The position numbers were made by a program, and so were the translations under genes. A model generated the notes under the pieces. It saw nothing but the letters and a program-made list of their open reading frames with translations. It was not told the DNA's origin and did not search any database. From NCBI GenBank assembly GCA_035575515.1, contig DATLXU010000017.1:34247-98246 (forward strand): a DNA stretch of 64,000 nucleotides. Reading direction: 5' to 3'. Shown piece by piece: positions 42,498 through 51,890 of this stretch. The stretch is from DATLXU01 sp035575515 (GTDB taxonomy: Bacteria; Acidobacteriota; Blastocatellia; UBA7656). Position 1 is the stretch's first letter. Each line of letters begins with the position of its first letter.

Positions 42498-44759
42498 ATG
42501 GGAGTTTCCATGCCAAAGCCAATCAGCTATGAGCGCCGCTCAGTCAATCATAAGAAACACGCATTCACAATGATGCCCACGATAGTTCTGCTTTTAATAT
42601 TGATTATGCCCGCAACTGTTTCTTGCCAGCGCGCGCAAACCGATCCCGTTCGCGGCATCGCGGAGCTTCGCGCGCTCATAACCAGTTCTGATGGGCGGCC
42701 CGCGGCTACTGACCTTCAGCGCATAGAGTCAAAGTATCCGCAGACTAGAACGGCGGCGCTTGCGAAATTCCTGCGCGGCTACCTCTATTATTCAGCGCAA
42801 AACTTCTCTGCCGCAATTGATGCGCTCGATGCTCGCGCGATTGATACGAACAGCTCGATTGGCGATTACGCTTATTTCCTGCGCGCCGAAAGTGAAGCCG
42901 CAAACGACCAGAAGGGTGAGGCTCTGCGCGATTACGGCATCGTCTATACTAAGCACGCGGATTCGCTCCGAGCGCGCGATGCGAAGTTGCAAGCTGCGCG
43001 AATGGCACTCGCGCTCGGCGACCCCGCGAGCGCGATGAAAGAGATTGCCGCGATGGTCGAGGCGAAAGACCCGGATGCGGTATTCATCACGGCTCAGGTC
43101 AATGAAGCGACGGGCAAAACTGATGAAGCGATAAGAATCTATCGCAAGATTTATTTTGAAATGCCCGCGACGCGCGCCGCCGTTGATGCCGAAGCTAAAC
43201 TCACGACGCTCGGCGCTTCAATCAATGACAATCCCGGCACTGCTGAAGAGCTGCGCGCGAGAAGCGAAGCACTGTTTCAAGCGAAGCAATATGCCGAAGC
43301 TGTTAAAAGTTTCGATCAATTGGTCGCGCGGTTTCCCGATGCGGAGCAAGAAGACGAAATTAATCTGCATCGCGGCATCAGCCAGTTGAATGCACGGATG
43401 CCCGCGCAGGCCATCACCTCGCTTGCCCGCGTGAGCGAGCGCGACGCGAATCTTAAAGCCGAAGCGTTGATGAATCAGGCTGAAGCGTTGCGCCGGTCGA
43501 ATCGCGCAGGCGAGTCCGCATTGATTGTTGATAAATTGCTGAAGCAGTATTCAGCCACCCGATGGGCGCAGGACGCGCTTTATAATTTGGCGAAAGACCT
43601 CGACAAGCAGGATCGCGAATCGGAAGCAGCCGCGCGCTTTCGACAGTTGTTCACCGTTTACCCCAAAAGCCAGTACGCGCCCGAAGCGTCTTACTACGTC
43701 GGGAGGCATGCGTATCTTGCGAAGAACTATGCGGAAGCCGCGCGCGCGCTTGAGCAGCATCTTGCAAATTATCGCTATCCCGAAACGAAATACATCGGCG
43801 AAGCGGGATTCTGGGCCGCGAAATCCGAAGAGCGAATGGGCAACCGCGCGCGCGCGCTTGCGTTGTACGACATAGTGATTGAACGATACCGCTACGGCTA
43901 TCACGGTTATATTGCAAACATCCGCGCCGCCGCATTGCGCTCGGCTGATCCGGCGTTGAAAGCTGAGCAGGCAAAGGCAGGCTCGGACCTTGAGCGCATT
44001 CGCCGCAACGCGCTCCACGTCGAAAAGATTCACGAGACGGCCAACGGCTCGGAAGCAAATTACGTTGCGAGAGCAGATGATCTCGAATTGATCGGGCTTG
44101 ACGAGCTTGCGGTAAAAGAGTTGAACAAAGCGATTGAATCGGCTCCTGCTTCGCCACAGTTGAATCTCAGGCTTGCGCAGCTTTACTCGCGGCGCGGAGA
44201 TAATTTTCAAGCAACGCTTGTGCTTCGTCGCGGCTACCCGGACATTTATTCGTACAAAGAATCGGACGTCCCGCGCGAGGCGTGGGAGATAATGTTCCCG
44301 CTCAACAACTGGAACACGATCAAGGAAGAAGCGAAGCGATACGGGATTGATCCGTATATAGTAGCGGGGTTGATTCGACAGGAGAGCGTGTTTAATCCTA
44401 CAGCGATTTCCCGCGTTGGCGCTCGCGGCCTTATGCAGGTGATGCCTGCTACCGCGCAGGTGATTTCAAAACGACAGGGCGGCGGCGCAATTACTGCGGC
44501 TGATCTTTATAATCCTGCGGTCAACATCAAGCTCGGTATGAATTACCTGGCTCAGATGCTCGGCCAGTTCAACAACCGGATTGAGTACGCGGCTGCGGCG
44601 TACAACGCGGGGCCTGGCCGCGCGCGAGCGTGGATAGCTGCGCGGGGCAATTTCGACATCGAAGATTGGATCGAATCAATCCCGTTCAGCGAGACTCGCG
44701 GCTACGTCATGGGAGTGCTGCGATACGCGGCAAACTACCGAAGGCTTTATAAAGAATGA
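42498..44759 (+). CDS. Soluble-type lytic transglycosylase with TPR repeats
   Basis: A 753-residue exported murein hydrolase resembling Slt70. An N-terminal hydrophobic segment (VLLLILIMPATVSC) ends in a possible lipobox Cys. A long TPR/superhelical region covers about 60-560. The C-terminal SLT domain has the catalytic Glu in LIRQESVFNP, GARGLMQVMPATAQ and AAAYNAGPGRA. It cleaves peptidoglycan glycan strands to 1,6-anhydro products in the periplasm. Met5 is an alternative start. The stop overlaps the ATG of the next gene (ATGATG at 44756), so the two are translationally coupled. Confidence 0.93.
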   Translation: MGVSMPKPISYERRSVNHKKHAFTMMPTIVLLLILIMPATVSCQRAQTDPVRGIAELRALITSSDGRPAATDLQRIESKYPQTRTAALAKFLRGYLYYSAQNFSAAIDALDARAIDTNSSIGDYAYFLRAESEAANDQKGEALRDYGIVYTKHADSLRARDAKLQAARMALALGDPASAMKEIAAMVEAKDPDAVFITAQVNEATGKTDEAIRIYRKIYFEMPATRAAVDAEAKLTTLGASINDNPGTAEELRARSEALFQAKQYAEAVKSFDQLVARFPDAEQEDEINLHRGISQLNARMPAQAITSLARVSERDANLKAEALMNQAEALRRSNRAGESALIVDKLLKQYSATRWAQDALYNLAKDLDKQDRESEAAARFRQLFTVYPKSQYAPEASYYVGRHAYLAKNYAEAARALEQHLANYRYPETKYIGEAGFWAAKSEERMGNRARALALYDIVIERYRYGYHGYIANIRAAALRSADPALKAEQAKAGSDLERIRRNALHVEKIHETANGSEANYVARADDLELIGLDELAVKELNKAIESAPASPQLNLRLAQLYSRRGDNFQATLVLRRGYPDIYSYKESDVPREAWEIMFPLNNWNTIKEEAKRYGIDPYIVAGLIRQESVFNPTAISRVGARGLMQVMPATAQVISKRQGGGAITAADLYNPAVNIKLGMNYLAQMLGQFNNRIEYAAAAYNAGPGRARAWIAARGNFDIEDWIESIPFSETRGYVMGVLRYAANYRRLYKE

Positions 44760-45751
44760 TGGGACGTAACCACAGAGAAACGGAGACACAGAGAAAACAC
44801 AGAGGCGCTAGAAAAATATGTTTTGCGTATCGGTGCGTTCTCCGTGCCTCTGTGTCTCTGTGGTTAATCTTGTCACTCTTCATAGCTGTTGAAGCGCAAG
44901 CGCAGAGAGCAAATCCTTCACATCATCCGACCGGCGCGTTGAAAGTCATCACGGGCCATGCGGGTTCGGTCATCTACATCAACAACGTGCGACACGGGGT
45001 AACGAACGAAAAAGGCGAGCTTGAGTTGAAGCGCGTGTGGGCTGGCTCGTTTCCCGTTCGCGTGAGGACTACGGGCTTTGCAGATTTCAACGGCGCCGTT
45101 GTCATCGCCTCTGGCGGCAGTCGCACGCTTAAGATCACTCAAAAGCCAATAACAGATGAAGCCACGTTGCATTTTCAAAAGGGCGAAGACCTGCGCGATA
45201 GAGGGAAGAACAAAGATGCCGTTGATGAATACAAGCAGGCGATTCAGTTGCGGTCCCTCTTTGCAGAGCCGCGAATTGCGATGGCGCGAAGCCTGACCGC
45301 GCTTCAGGATTTTCAGGAAGCCGAGAAACAGATTCAGGCTGCGATAAGAATGGGAGGCCGCACGCTTGCAGAAGCTCAAACTGTTCTTGCCAATCTCAGG
45401 CGCAATCAGGGACTCATCGAAGAATCAATAGTTGAATACCGCAAGGCTCTGCGCATCGCACGCGGCAATCAGTTCGAAGCGCACATTGGGCTTGCCATCG
45501 CGCTCAACGAGCTGAACGACCCGCGCCTGACTGATGAAATTGCCAGAGAGTATCGCACGGGCATCATTCAGGACATGGAGACCGAGCCGATACTTTATTA
45601 CCAGCTTGCCGAGATACTCGAAAAAGCCAATCGCTACAAGGAAGCTATTGAAGCTTATCAGAATTACTTGCGACTTGATCCCGAAGGCGAATATGCTTCT
45701 GCTGTTGAATCCATAATCGAGCAGTTGAAGCAGCAAATGGACAAACGATAA
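44756..45751 (+). CDS. Exported TPR protein whose N-terminus lies in a palindromic repeat
   Basis: A 331-residue protein. Residues 1-37 are encoded by a CACAGAG-type palindrome (NHRETETQRKHRGARK, then ASVSLWLIL). The hydrophobic stretch SLWLILSLFIAVEAQAQ works as a signal peptide with cleavage near AQA. A PEGA-like domain follows (GSVIYINNVRHGVTNEKG), then four or more TPR units (AVDEYKQAIQLRSLFAEPRI, YKEAIEAYQNYLRLDPEGEY). It is coupled to the transglycosylase gene by a 4-nt overlap and probably acts in the envelope with it. Confidence 0.82.
   Translation: MMGRNHRETETQRKHRGARKICFAYRCVLRASVSLWLILSLFIAVEAQAQRANPSHHPTGALKVITGHAGSVIYINNVRHGVTNEKGELELKRVWAGSFPVRVRTTGFADFNGAVVIASGGSRTLKITQKPITDEATLHFQKGEDLRDRGKNKDAVDEYKQAIQLRSLFAEPRIAMARSLTALQDFQEAEKQIQAAIRMGGRTLAEAQTVLANLRRNQGLIEESIVEYRKALRIARGNQFEAHIGLAIALNELNDPRLTDEIAREYRTGIIQDMETEPILYYQLAEILEKANRYKEAIEAYQNYLRLDPEGEYASAVESIIEQLKQQMDKR
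44768..44865. repeat. CACAGAG/CTCTGTG palindromic repeat
   Basis: The arms AACCACAGAG (44768-44777) and CTCTGTGGTT (44856-44865) are perfectly complementary and are extended inward by similar words (GACACAGAGA on the left, GCCTCTGTGTC on the right). This word family is widespread as intergenic repeats in several phyla; here it is translated. Confidence 0.8.
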
Positions 45752-45779
45752 CGAAATTGTTTCAACAGGAGACGCAACC

Positions 45780-46304
45780 ATGTCCAGCGCATTAGCCCTT
45801 CGCCCATCCAGCGCGGAGTACGCGCCCTATTACGTCCGATACATCAGCCTTGTGCCGGAAGGCGACATCATCCAGACGCTCAGCCAGCAACTCGAAGACA
45901 CATTGAGCTTGCTCAGCAGCATACCGGAATCAAAAGCGGGTTATCGGTACGCGCCCGACAAATGGAGCATCAAAGAAGTCATCGGGCATATAATTGACGC
46001 CGAGCGAGTCTTTGCTTACCGCGCGCTCCGCTTTGCCCGAAACGACAAAACGCCGCTTGCGAGCTTCGAGCAGGATGACTACGTCCGAACCGGCGGGTTT
46101 GATGAACGGAAGCTGGCGGACCTTGCAGAAGAGTTTGAGCACGTCAGGCGTGGAAATATTCGGCTGTTTAGCTCGTTCAGCAACGAGGCTCTGAGTCGAA
46201 CCGGAATCGCAAGCGAAAAAGAGGTTAGCGTGCGAGCGCTGCTCTACATCATCGCAGGCCACGAGCGTCATCACATTGAGATTCTAAAGAGTCGCTATCT
46301 GTGA
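45780..46304 (+). CDS. DinB-family protein
   Basis: A 174-residue four-helix-bundle protein. The conserved WSIKEVIGHIIDAERV segment carries the first His ligand. The C-terminal AGHERHHIEIL carries the second and third (likely His161 and His165). The family binds a divalent metal, and several members are thiol transferases. It differs from the YfiT-like protein at 505. The ribosome site AACAGGAGACG lies before ATG 45780. Confidence 0.88.
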   Translation: MSSALALRPSSAEYAPYYVRYISLVPEGDIIQTLSQQLEDTLSLLSSIPESKAGYRYAPDKWSIKEVIGHIIDAERVFAYRALRFARNDKTPLASFEQDDYVRTGGFDERKLADLAEEFEHVRRGNIRLFSSFSNEALSRTGIASEKEVSVRALLYIIAGHERHHIEILKSRYL

Positions 46305-46326
46305 TACCTGAAACGACCGACGATTT

Positions 46327-47499
46327 ATGACCAAACAGATTATTTCCCGCAAGGCGGAGCTGTTCACTGAATCGGTAATCAGAGAGATGACGCGCCAGGC
46401 CAATCAGCACGGCGCGATAAACCTCTCGCAGGGCTTTCCCGATTTTTCCGCGCCCGAAGAGATAAAGCTCGCCGCGTGCGACGCGATAATGGCCGACATC
46501 AATCAGTACGCAATCACGTGGGGCGCGAAAAAATTTCGCGACGCGATTGCAGAAAAGTCTTCGTGGTATCTGGGGCTGGAAGTTGACCCTGAGCGCGAAA
46601 TCACGGTGACGTGCGGCTCGACGGAAGCGATGATGGCCGCGATGATGGCGATTACGAATCCCGGCGATGAAGTGATCGTCTTCGAGCCGTTTTATGAAAA
46701 CTACGGGCCGGATGCAATTTTGTCGGGCGCAACGCCACGATACGTCACACTCTACGCGCCCGACTGGCATTTCGATGAGGATGAGCTTGCCACCGCGTTC
46801 AACGACAAAACGAAAGCGATAATCATCAACACGCCGAACAACCCTACGGGCAAAGTCTTCTCGCGCGAAGAGCTTGAAACGATTGCGCGGCTTTGCCACA
46901 AGTGGAACGTCGTCGCAATCACGGATGAAATCTACGAGCACATTCTGTTCAACGACAAGAAGCACATTGCGATGGCGACGCTCGACGGAATGCGTGAGCG
47001 CACTATTACGATTAACGGCTTGTCAAAGACTTATTCGGTGACGGGCTGGCGCGTGGGCTACATCATCGCGCCTGCGGAGATAACGTCGGCGATTCGCAAA
47101 GTTCATGACTTTCTCACGGTTGGCGCAGCGGCTCCGCTTCAGGAAGCGGGCGCGGTGGCGTTGCGGCTTCCGCGCTCGTACTACAACAAGCTGCAATCGG
47201 ATTACGCGGCGCGGCGCGAGCGCGTGCTCGCCGTGTTGAAAGACGTCGGCTTCAAGTGTTTCGATCCCGATGGCGCTTATTACATAATGACCGACATCTC
47301 TGCGTTCAGTTATGCGGACGACGTTGAGTTCGCGCGCTTTCTTGTGAAAGATGTCGGCGTTGCCGTTGTTCCCGGCAGCAGCTTTTATCATGAGCCTGAG
47401 CTTGGCCGCTCGCAGGTGCGATTTACGTTTTGCAAGCGTGACGAGACGCTCGCCGCCGCCGAAGAGCGATTGCAGAAATTGAAATCGCTTGTGAGGTAG
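46327..47499 (+). CDS. Class I/II pyridoxal-phosphate aminotransferase
   Basis: A 390-residue fold-type I PLP enzyme. PLP Lys234 (GLSKTYSVTGWRVGY), NTPNNPTGKVFS, Asp200 and Tyr203 (AITDEIYEHI), and the C-terminal substrate Arg in SQVRFTFCKRDE. The N-terminus INLSQGFPDFSAPEEIK resembles aspartate/kynurenine/methionine-type transaminases. The exact amino donor cannot be assigned. It starts 22 nt after the DinB gene and may be co-transcribed. Confidence 0.92.
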   Translation: MTKQIISRKAELFTESVIREMTRQANQHGAINLSQGFPDFSAPEEIKLAACDAIMADINQYAITWGAKKFRDAIAEKSSWYLGLEVDPEREITVTCGSTEAMMAAMMAITNPGDEVIVFEPFYENYGPDAILSGATPRYVTLYAPDWHFDEDELATAFNDKTKAIIINTPNNPTGKVFSREELETIARLCHKWNVVAITDEIYEHILFNDKKHIAMATLDGMRERTITINGLSKTYSVTGWRVGYIIAPAEITSAIRKVHDFLTVGAAAPLQEAGAVALRLPRSYYNKLQSDYAARRERVLAVLKDVGFKCFDPDGAYYIMTDISAFSYADDVEFARFLVKDVGVAVVPGSSFYHEPELGRSQVRFTFCKRDETLAAAEERLQKLKSLVR

Positions 47500-47520
47500 C
47501 GGCTTTCCGCAAGGCGGGCG

Positions 47521-50145
47521 TTAATTGACAGGCAATGCGCGGTACTGCGCCGCGAGGTCGGGCCTGTTGCGTAACTCGTAAAGTTTAATCAACTCGCGCG
47601 CTACATCTTTTGTGCGCCAGTGCTGCGCGCCTTGAACGTCGCTTGCGTCTTTGTATGCTTCAAGCAGAATGCGCTCGGCTTCGTCATATTTTTTCTGCGC
47701 AGTCAAATTCTCAGCCAGGTGAATACGCGCAAGCGTCGTGCTTGCCGCCCCGCGATTTATCGAGCCTTCATACAACTCAACTGCCTGCCGCCCGGACATT
47801 TCGCCCTGACGCGCGCGGCCCGTGCGAGTCAAAATCAGGCAGCGCGCATCGTATAAATTAGCCATTACAACTTTGTTGTCCGGGAAATTGCGATTGTAGA
47901 TTTCTTCTGCTCTATTCAAAGACTTTTCTGCTTTGTCATAATCCCCCTTGAAGCAGAATGCGTAAACCTCCAGCCATAGGCTGCGGGGATAGTCAAAGTT
48001 GTTCTCGCCCCATATTTCAAGACTGACGGCTTCGCTCTCACGCAAGACGGTCAGGGCGTGGTCGTACTCACCCTTCCAGGTCAAAACCTGAGCCAGGAAA
48101 TTAAGCGCGAAGGGCAGCTTCCATTGCGTGTGCGGCTGGCTGCGATATTCGTCGGCGGCCTCACCGAGCAGCGATACAGCTTCATCGAGTCGCCCTTGTG
48201 CGTAGCGCCCCCTGCCTAAGCCCGCTTTTGCATCCGTTATCAACTGGCGGTCTCTGCCCTGCAAGTGCGAAGCGAAAGTCAGAGCTTCGTTGTAAGCCGA
48301 CTCGGCGGCGTTGTAATCGCCTTTCGTCCACTGCACGTCGCCGAAATCCACAAGCGCGCCGACAAAGACTTTGATATGAATCTGCTCCGTCGGCGGGTTA
48401 TTGCGATAAGTTGCAATCACCTTCTGTAGCATTCTTTCCGCTTCTGCGTAATTGCCTTTATTCGCCTGCACCAGTGCCAGGCCCGCGAGCGTGTAGGCGG
48501 TCTCCTGACTGTCTTCGCCGTAAATCTTCAATTGAGTTTCGAGCGCAATGTTTAAGTAACGCTCGGCTTCAGCGTCGCGATGTTGCGCGATGTAAGCATA
48601 GCCGACGGTTCGCTCTATCGAAGCGCGGACTTCGGGCTGGTCTGCAAGCTCAGTCTCGATTCTCGGCGCGATGTCATCAAGCATCTGATTGATTGTCGCG
48701 CCGCGGCGATTCTTCGTGCCCGCAAATGCAGCCGCAGGGTCAGAATAAGAAAGCGCGGCGGAAAGAAATTTGCTGATGCGTTCGGCTTTGGTCTGTGCAA
48801 GACGTGCCGCATCGCGCTGCTCGCGTGCGATGCGCGCCTGCCACAGCGTCGCCACGATGCCCGCGATGATTGCAATGGCAACGAGCGTCGCAGCCGCCAC
48901 GCCTGCCCTGTGCCGCCTGACGAATTTTGAAGCGCGGTAAGCAAAAGTGTCTTTACGCGCGAGAACGGGCAAGCCTTCGAGGTAGCGGCGTATGTCTTCG
49001 GAGAACTGTTCAACTGATGAGTAGCGCCTAGCAGGCTCTTTGCGCATAGCCATCAGGATTATCGTATCAAGGTCGCCGCTCAACATCCGGCGGAGTTTTT
49101 GCGGTTCGCCGTCGCGCGTGCTGCTTACAAGCTCCGGCGTGAGTTGCACCGATTCGCCGTCGGATGTTGTCACTTCTTCAACACGTTTAACTGCATCGCT
49201 GGGGCGTTGCGGCTCCGTTTCGCAGATGACGCGCTCGACTTCGCTAGGCAACGGCGTCTTGAATTGATAAGGGTGATGGCCGGTTAGGAGTCTGTAGAGA
49301 AGAACGCCCAAGCTATAAACGTCTGAAGCCGTCGTGATGGGCTGGCCGCGCACCTGCTCAGGGCTTGCATAATCGCGCGTCATCAATCGCATCGCAGTAG
49401 CTGTCGGCGCGATTGTATGCGCGGACATCTCAGGGTTGAGGAATTTCGCAATGCCGAAGTCCAGAAGCTTCGGCTCGCCGCCTGCGGTTACGATTATATT
49501 CGATGGCTTTAGGTCGCGATGCACGACGAGGTTCTGATGCGCGTGCTGAACCGCCGCGCAGATTTTGCGAAAGAGCTTCAATCGCTCGACGGTCGAAAGC
49601 CGCTCGCGGTCGCAGTAATCCATCAGCGGCAAACCTTCGACGTATTCCATTACGAAGTAGGGCAAGCCTTCATCAGTAGTTCCGCCGTCTAAGAGCCGCG
49701 CAATGTTCGGATGATCGAGCGAGGCGAGTATCTGCCGCTCATTGCGGAAGCGGCGGAGAATGTCGTCCGTGTCCAAGCCTCGCTTGATGAGCTTGATGGC
49801 GACGCGCTTTTTGTATTCATCGTCGGCGCGCGTTGCGAGATAGACCGCGCCCATGCCGCCGCGCCCTATCTCGCAGATGATTTCGTATGGTCCGATGCGA
49901 TGGCCTTTTGGGAGCGTCTGCTCTGGCGCTTTGATGAGACCGATGGCTTCTTCGAAAGCGGGCGCCTGAATGAAATCGCCCGCGCGCTTGTGCGAAGCAA
50001 GCAGAGTCTCAACTTCGCGGCGAAGCGCGTCGTCGCTCCCGCACTCGTTCATCAGAAAAACGGCGCGCTCGTCGGGCGCAATCTCAAGCGCCGCCCCGAA
50101 CAACTCTTCGATTCTCTGCCAGCGTTCAGCTTTCATCGCCGTCAC
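47521..50145 (-). CDS. Membrane Ser/Thr protein kinase with TPR repeats
   Basis: An 874-residue protein. A short N-terminal helical domain; kinase domain about 85-370 with the Gly loop (EIGRGGMGAVYLA), VAIKLIK Lys, HRDLKPSN catalytic loop and LDFGIAKF Mg loop; one membrane helix about 418-440 (VAAATLVAIAIIAGIVATLW); then an extracytoplasmic TPR sensor domain. This arrangement is common in Acidobacteriota, usually beside an ECF sigma factor as here. Met4 (MKAERWQR) is an alternative start. The sigma gene overlaps the start by up to 20 nt, implying coupling. Confidence 0.93.
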   Translation of the reverse strand: MTAMKAERWQRIEELFGAALEIAPDERAVFLMNECGSDDALRREVETLLASHKRAGDFIQAPAFEEAIGLIKAPEQTLPKGHRIGPYEIICEIGRGGMGAVYLATRADDEYKKRVAIKLIKRGLDTDDILRRFRNERQILASLDHPNIARLLDGGTTDEGLPYFVMEYVEGLPLMDYCDRERLSTVERLKLFRKICAAVQHAHQNLVVHRDLKPSNIIVTAGGEPKLLDFGIAKFLNPEMSAHTIAPTATAMRLMTRDYASPEQVRGQPITTASDVYSLGVLLYRLLTGHHPYQFKTPLPSEVERVICETEPQRPSDAVKRVEEVTTSDGESVQLTPELVSSTRDGEPQKLRRMLSGDLDTIILMAMRKEPARRYSSVEQFSEDIRRYLEGLPVLARKDTFAYRASKFVRRHRAGVAAATLVAIAIIAGIVATLWQARIAREQRDAARLAQTKAERISKFLSAALSYSDPAAAFAGTKNRRGATINQMLDDIAPRIETELADQPEVRASIERTVGYAYIAQHRDAEAERYLNIALETQLKIYGEDSQETAYTLAGLALVQANKGNYAEAERMLQKVIATYRNNPPTEQIHIKVFVGALVDFGDVQWTKGDYNAAESAYNEALTFASHLQGRDRQLITDAKAGLGRGRYAQGRLDEAVSLLGEAADEYRSQPHTQWKLPFALNFLAQVLTWKGEYDHALTVLRESEAVSLEIWGENNFDYPRSLWLEVYAFCFKGDYDKAEKSLNRAEEIYNRNFPDNKVVMANLYDARCLILTRTGRARQGEMSGRQAVELYEGSINRGAASTTLARIHLAENLTAQKKYDEAERILLEAYKDASDVQGAQHWRTKDVARELIKLYELRNRPDLAAQYRALPVN

Positions 50146-50701
50146 CGTGTATGTTTCTATAAAGCCATGCCCGCGCCATATCCCAATCTCTCACGACCGT
50201 GTTGAACGACACACCTAGAAACTCTGCCGTTTCTTCAATCGTCATGCCGCCGAAAAATCTCAGCTCGACGACGCGGCTTTTTCTTTCGTCTATCGCAGCT
50301 AACTCTTTAAGCGCATCGTCGAGCGCGAGCAAGTCCGAGGCTCGCTCGTCGGGCATAATCATCGCTTCATCGAGCGAAATTTTGATGGCCTTGCCGCCGC
50401 GCTTTTGCTTGTGGCGCATGCGCGCGTGGTCAATCAATATCTGGCGCATGACGCGAGCGGCGACGGCGAAAAAGTGCAATCGGTTTTCGAGCAGCGAATC
50501 TTTATGGCCGACGAGTTTCAGATAAGCCTCATTGACGAGCGCGGTCGTTTGCAGCGTGTGGTCTGGCCGCTCGCGCTTCATGTAACCCGAAGCGAGCGAG
50601 CGCAGCTCATCATAGACGAGTGCGAACAACTGGTCGAACGCGCCTTCACGTCCGCCGCGCCAGTCCGCGATCAACTCGGTAATCTGCGATGAAACTCCCA
50701 T
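50126..50701 (-). CDS. ECF-type RNA polymerase sigma factor
   Basis: A 191-residue sigma factor with region 2 (AFDQLFALVYDELRSLA, DHTLQTTALVNEAYLKL) and region 4 (RVVELRFFGGMTIEETAEFL) but no region 3. It belongs to the ECF subfamily typically paired with Ser/Thr kinases in Acidobacteria and Planctomycetes. It overlaps the kinase gene at its 3' end. The kinase probably takes the place of an anti-sigma factor in control. A TATAAT on the minus strand at 50746-50751 may be its -10. Confidence 0.93.
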   Translation of the reverse strand: MGVSSQITELIADWRGGREGAFDQLFALVYDELRSLASGYMKRERPDHTLQTTALVNEAYLKLVGHKDSLLENRLHFFAVAARVMRQILIDHARMRHKQKRGGKAIKISLDEAMIMPDERASDLLALDDALKELAAIDERKSRVVELRFFGGMTIEETAEFLGVSFNTVVRDWDMARAWLYRNIHGDGDES

Positions 50702-50880
50702 GAATTCACCTGACGGGCTGAACCTCGCTTTTTCGGTTGACCGCGATTATAGCACAAGGGCTGTCGCGCCAGCACGAACTATAAAAATATTGGTGATGAG
50801 GATGCGCCATGACTTATCGTCATCAGCGCACGCATAAGAGCATGGAATGATCCTGCGAGAACGATACCCAACCCGTTTGC

Positions 50881-51390
50881 TTACTCCGCCGACTCAGCGA
50901 GAGATTCGGATTGACTCATCCATCGGTTTGACGCAGGAATTAGATCGCTGACGAGAGAGGCCATTTGCTGCTCGTTGCACAACAAATCTTTCAGCGTTGT
51001 CTTGCTCAGCACTTGATCTATCGCGGTCTGCACCGCGCGCCATAGCGAGCGAATCGAGCAATCGGTCGAGTGCAGGCAAGACGATTCGCCGCCCGCGTGT
51101 CGCTCGCAGAAATCAGTTTCAATCAGGCGGCCTCCCAACACAAGGATTACATCGCTGATTACGATTTTGTCTGCCGGGCGCGCGAGCCGATAGCCACCGG
51201 CCTGGCCGCGAACGCTTTTGACCAGCCCGCCCTGCCGCAAGATTCGCATAAGCTTTGCAACGTAATCGGTCGAGATTCCTTCAGCCTGACTGATCTGAGG
51301 TATAGTCAGGCTCACGCCGTCGCCTAACCGTCCGATTTGCAGCAGGCAGCGAAGCCCGTATTCTTCCTGCGCCGTTAATTTCATATTCAA
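50881..51390 (-). CDS. Rrf2-family regulator of the suf operon
   Basis: A 169-residue winged-helix repressor: N-terminal MKLTAQEEYGLRCLLQIG, recognition region ISTDYVAKLMRILRQGGLVK and wing VRGQAGGYRLARP. A Cys trio (Cys95-x9-Cys105-x5-Cys111) can hold a [2Fe-2S] cluster. It is the last gene of the minus-strand suf operon, 15 nt after sufT. It probably senses Fe-S status and feeds back on suf. The same Cys spacing occurs in the isc-side regulator at 57571. Confidence 0.92.
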   Translation of the reverse strand: MNMKLTAQEEYGLRCLLQIGRLGDGVSLTIPQISQAEGISTDYVAKLMRILRQGGLVKSVRGQAGGYRLARPADKIVISDVILVLGGRLIETDFCERHAGGESSCLHSTDCSIRSLWRAVQTAIDQVLSKTTLKDLLCNEQQMASLVSDLIPASNRWMSQSESLAESAE

Positions 51391-51405
51391 GTCCTCTGCC
51401 AGAAA

Positions 51406-51738
51406 TCAAAACAAACCAAGCTGAAGCCGCGCCGCATCCGACATTCTATCCGAGCACCAGGGCGGGTCCCACACCAGTTCAACCGTAACATCCTTCACGC
51501 CGGGCACTGCCTGAACCTTTTGCTCAACCTCAATCGGCAACGCTGCTGCCGCAGGGCAATTCGGCGCAGTGAGCGTCATCTTGATTGTCACCTCGCCGGT
51601 CGGCTTCACATCAATTCCATAGATCAATCCAAGCTCATAGATGTCCACAGGAATCTCCGGGTCATAACAGGTGCGCAGCGCCTCGATGATCGGCGCTTCG
51701 AGATCAATTACCTTTAGCTCCCTCGGTGCGTTCTCCAT
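51406..51738 (-). CDS. sufT: SufT-type (DUF59/MIP18) Fe-S assembly factor
   Basis: A 110-residue protein with DPEIPVDIYELGLIYGID, MTLTAPNCPAAAALP and LVWDPPWCSDRMSD, the DUF59 signature of SufT/PaaD-like factors that help mature Fe-S proteins. The start is ATG 51738 (MENAPREL). The longer frame to 51801 extends into a palindromic repeat and is unlikely to be translated. It is separated from sufU by about 150 nt that hold this repeat. Confidence 0.92.
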   Translation of the reverse strand: MENAPRELKVIDLEAPIIEALRTCYDPEIPVDIYELGLIYGIDVKPTGEVTIKMTLTAPNCPAAAALPIEVEQKVQAVPGVKDVTVELVWDPPWCSDRMSDAARLQLGLF

Positions 51739-51783
51739 TTTCTTAACCAGAAACCAAATCAGATTATTTTGATGTGCGACAAA

Positions 51784-51854
51784 TTTGGAGTGCTGCGACA
51801 CGCTCGCAGCTTTTAATTTTCAATCCAAAGCGGTGACTTTCACCGCACTCCAAA
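51784..51854. repeat. Cloverleaf-like palindromic repeat between sufU and sufT
   Basis: The outer stem TTTGGAGTGC/GCACTCCAAA (51784-51793, 51845-51854) encloses two hairpins, GCTGCGA/TCGCAGC and GCGGTGA/TCACCGC, forming a three-way junction. It looks like a MITE or intercistronic repeat. Confidence 0.8.
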
Positions 51855-51890
51855 CTCATACATTCATTCGCAAATCACTCTAAAAACCAA

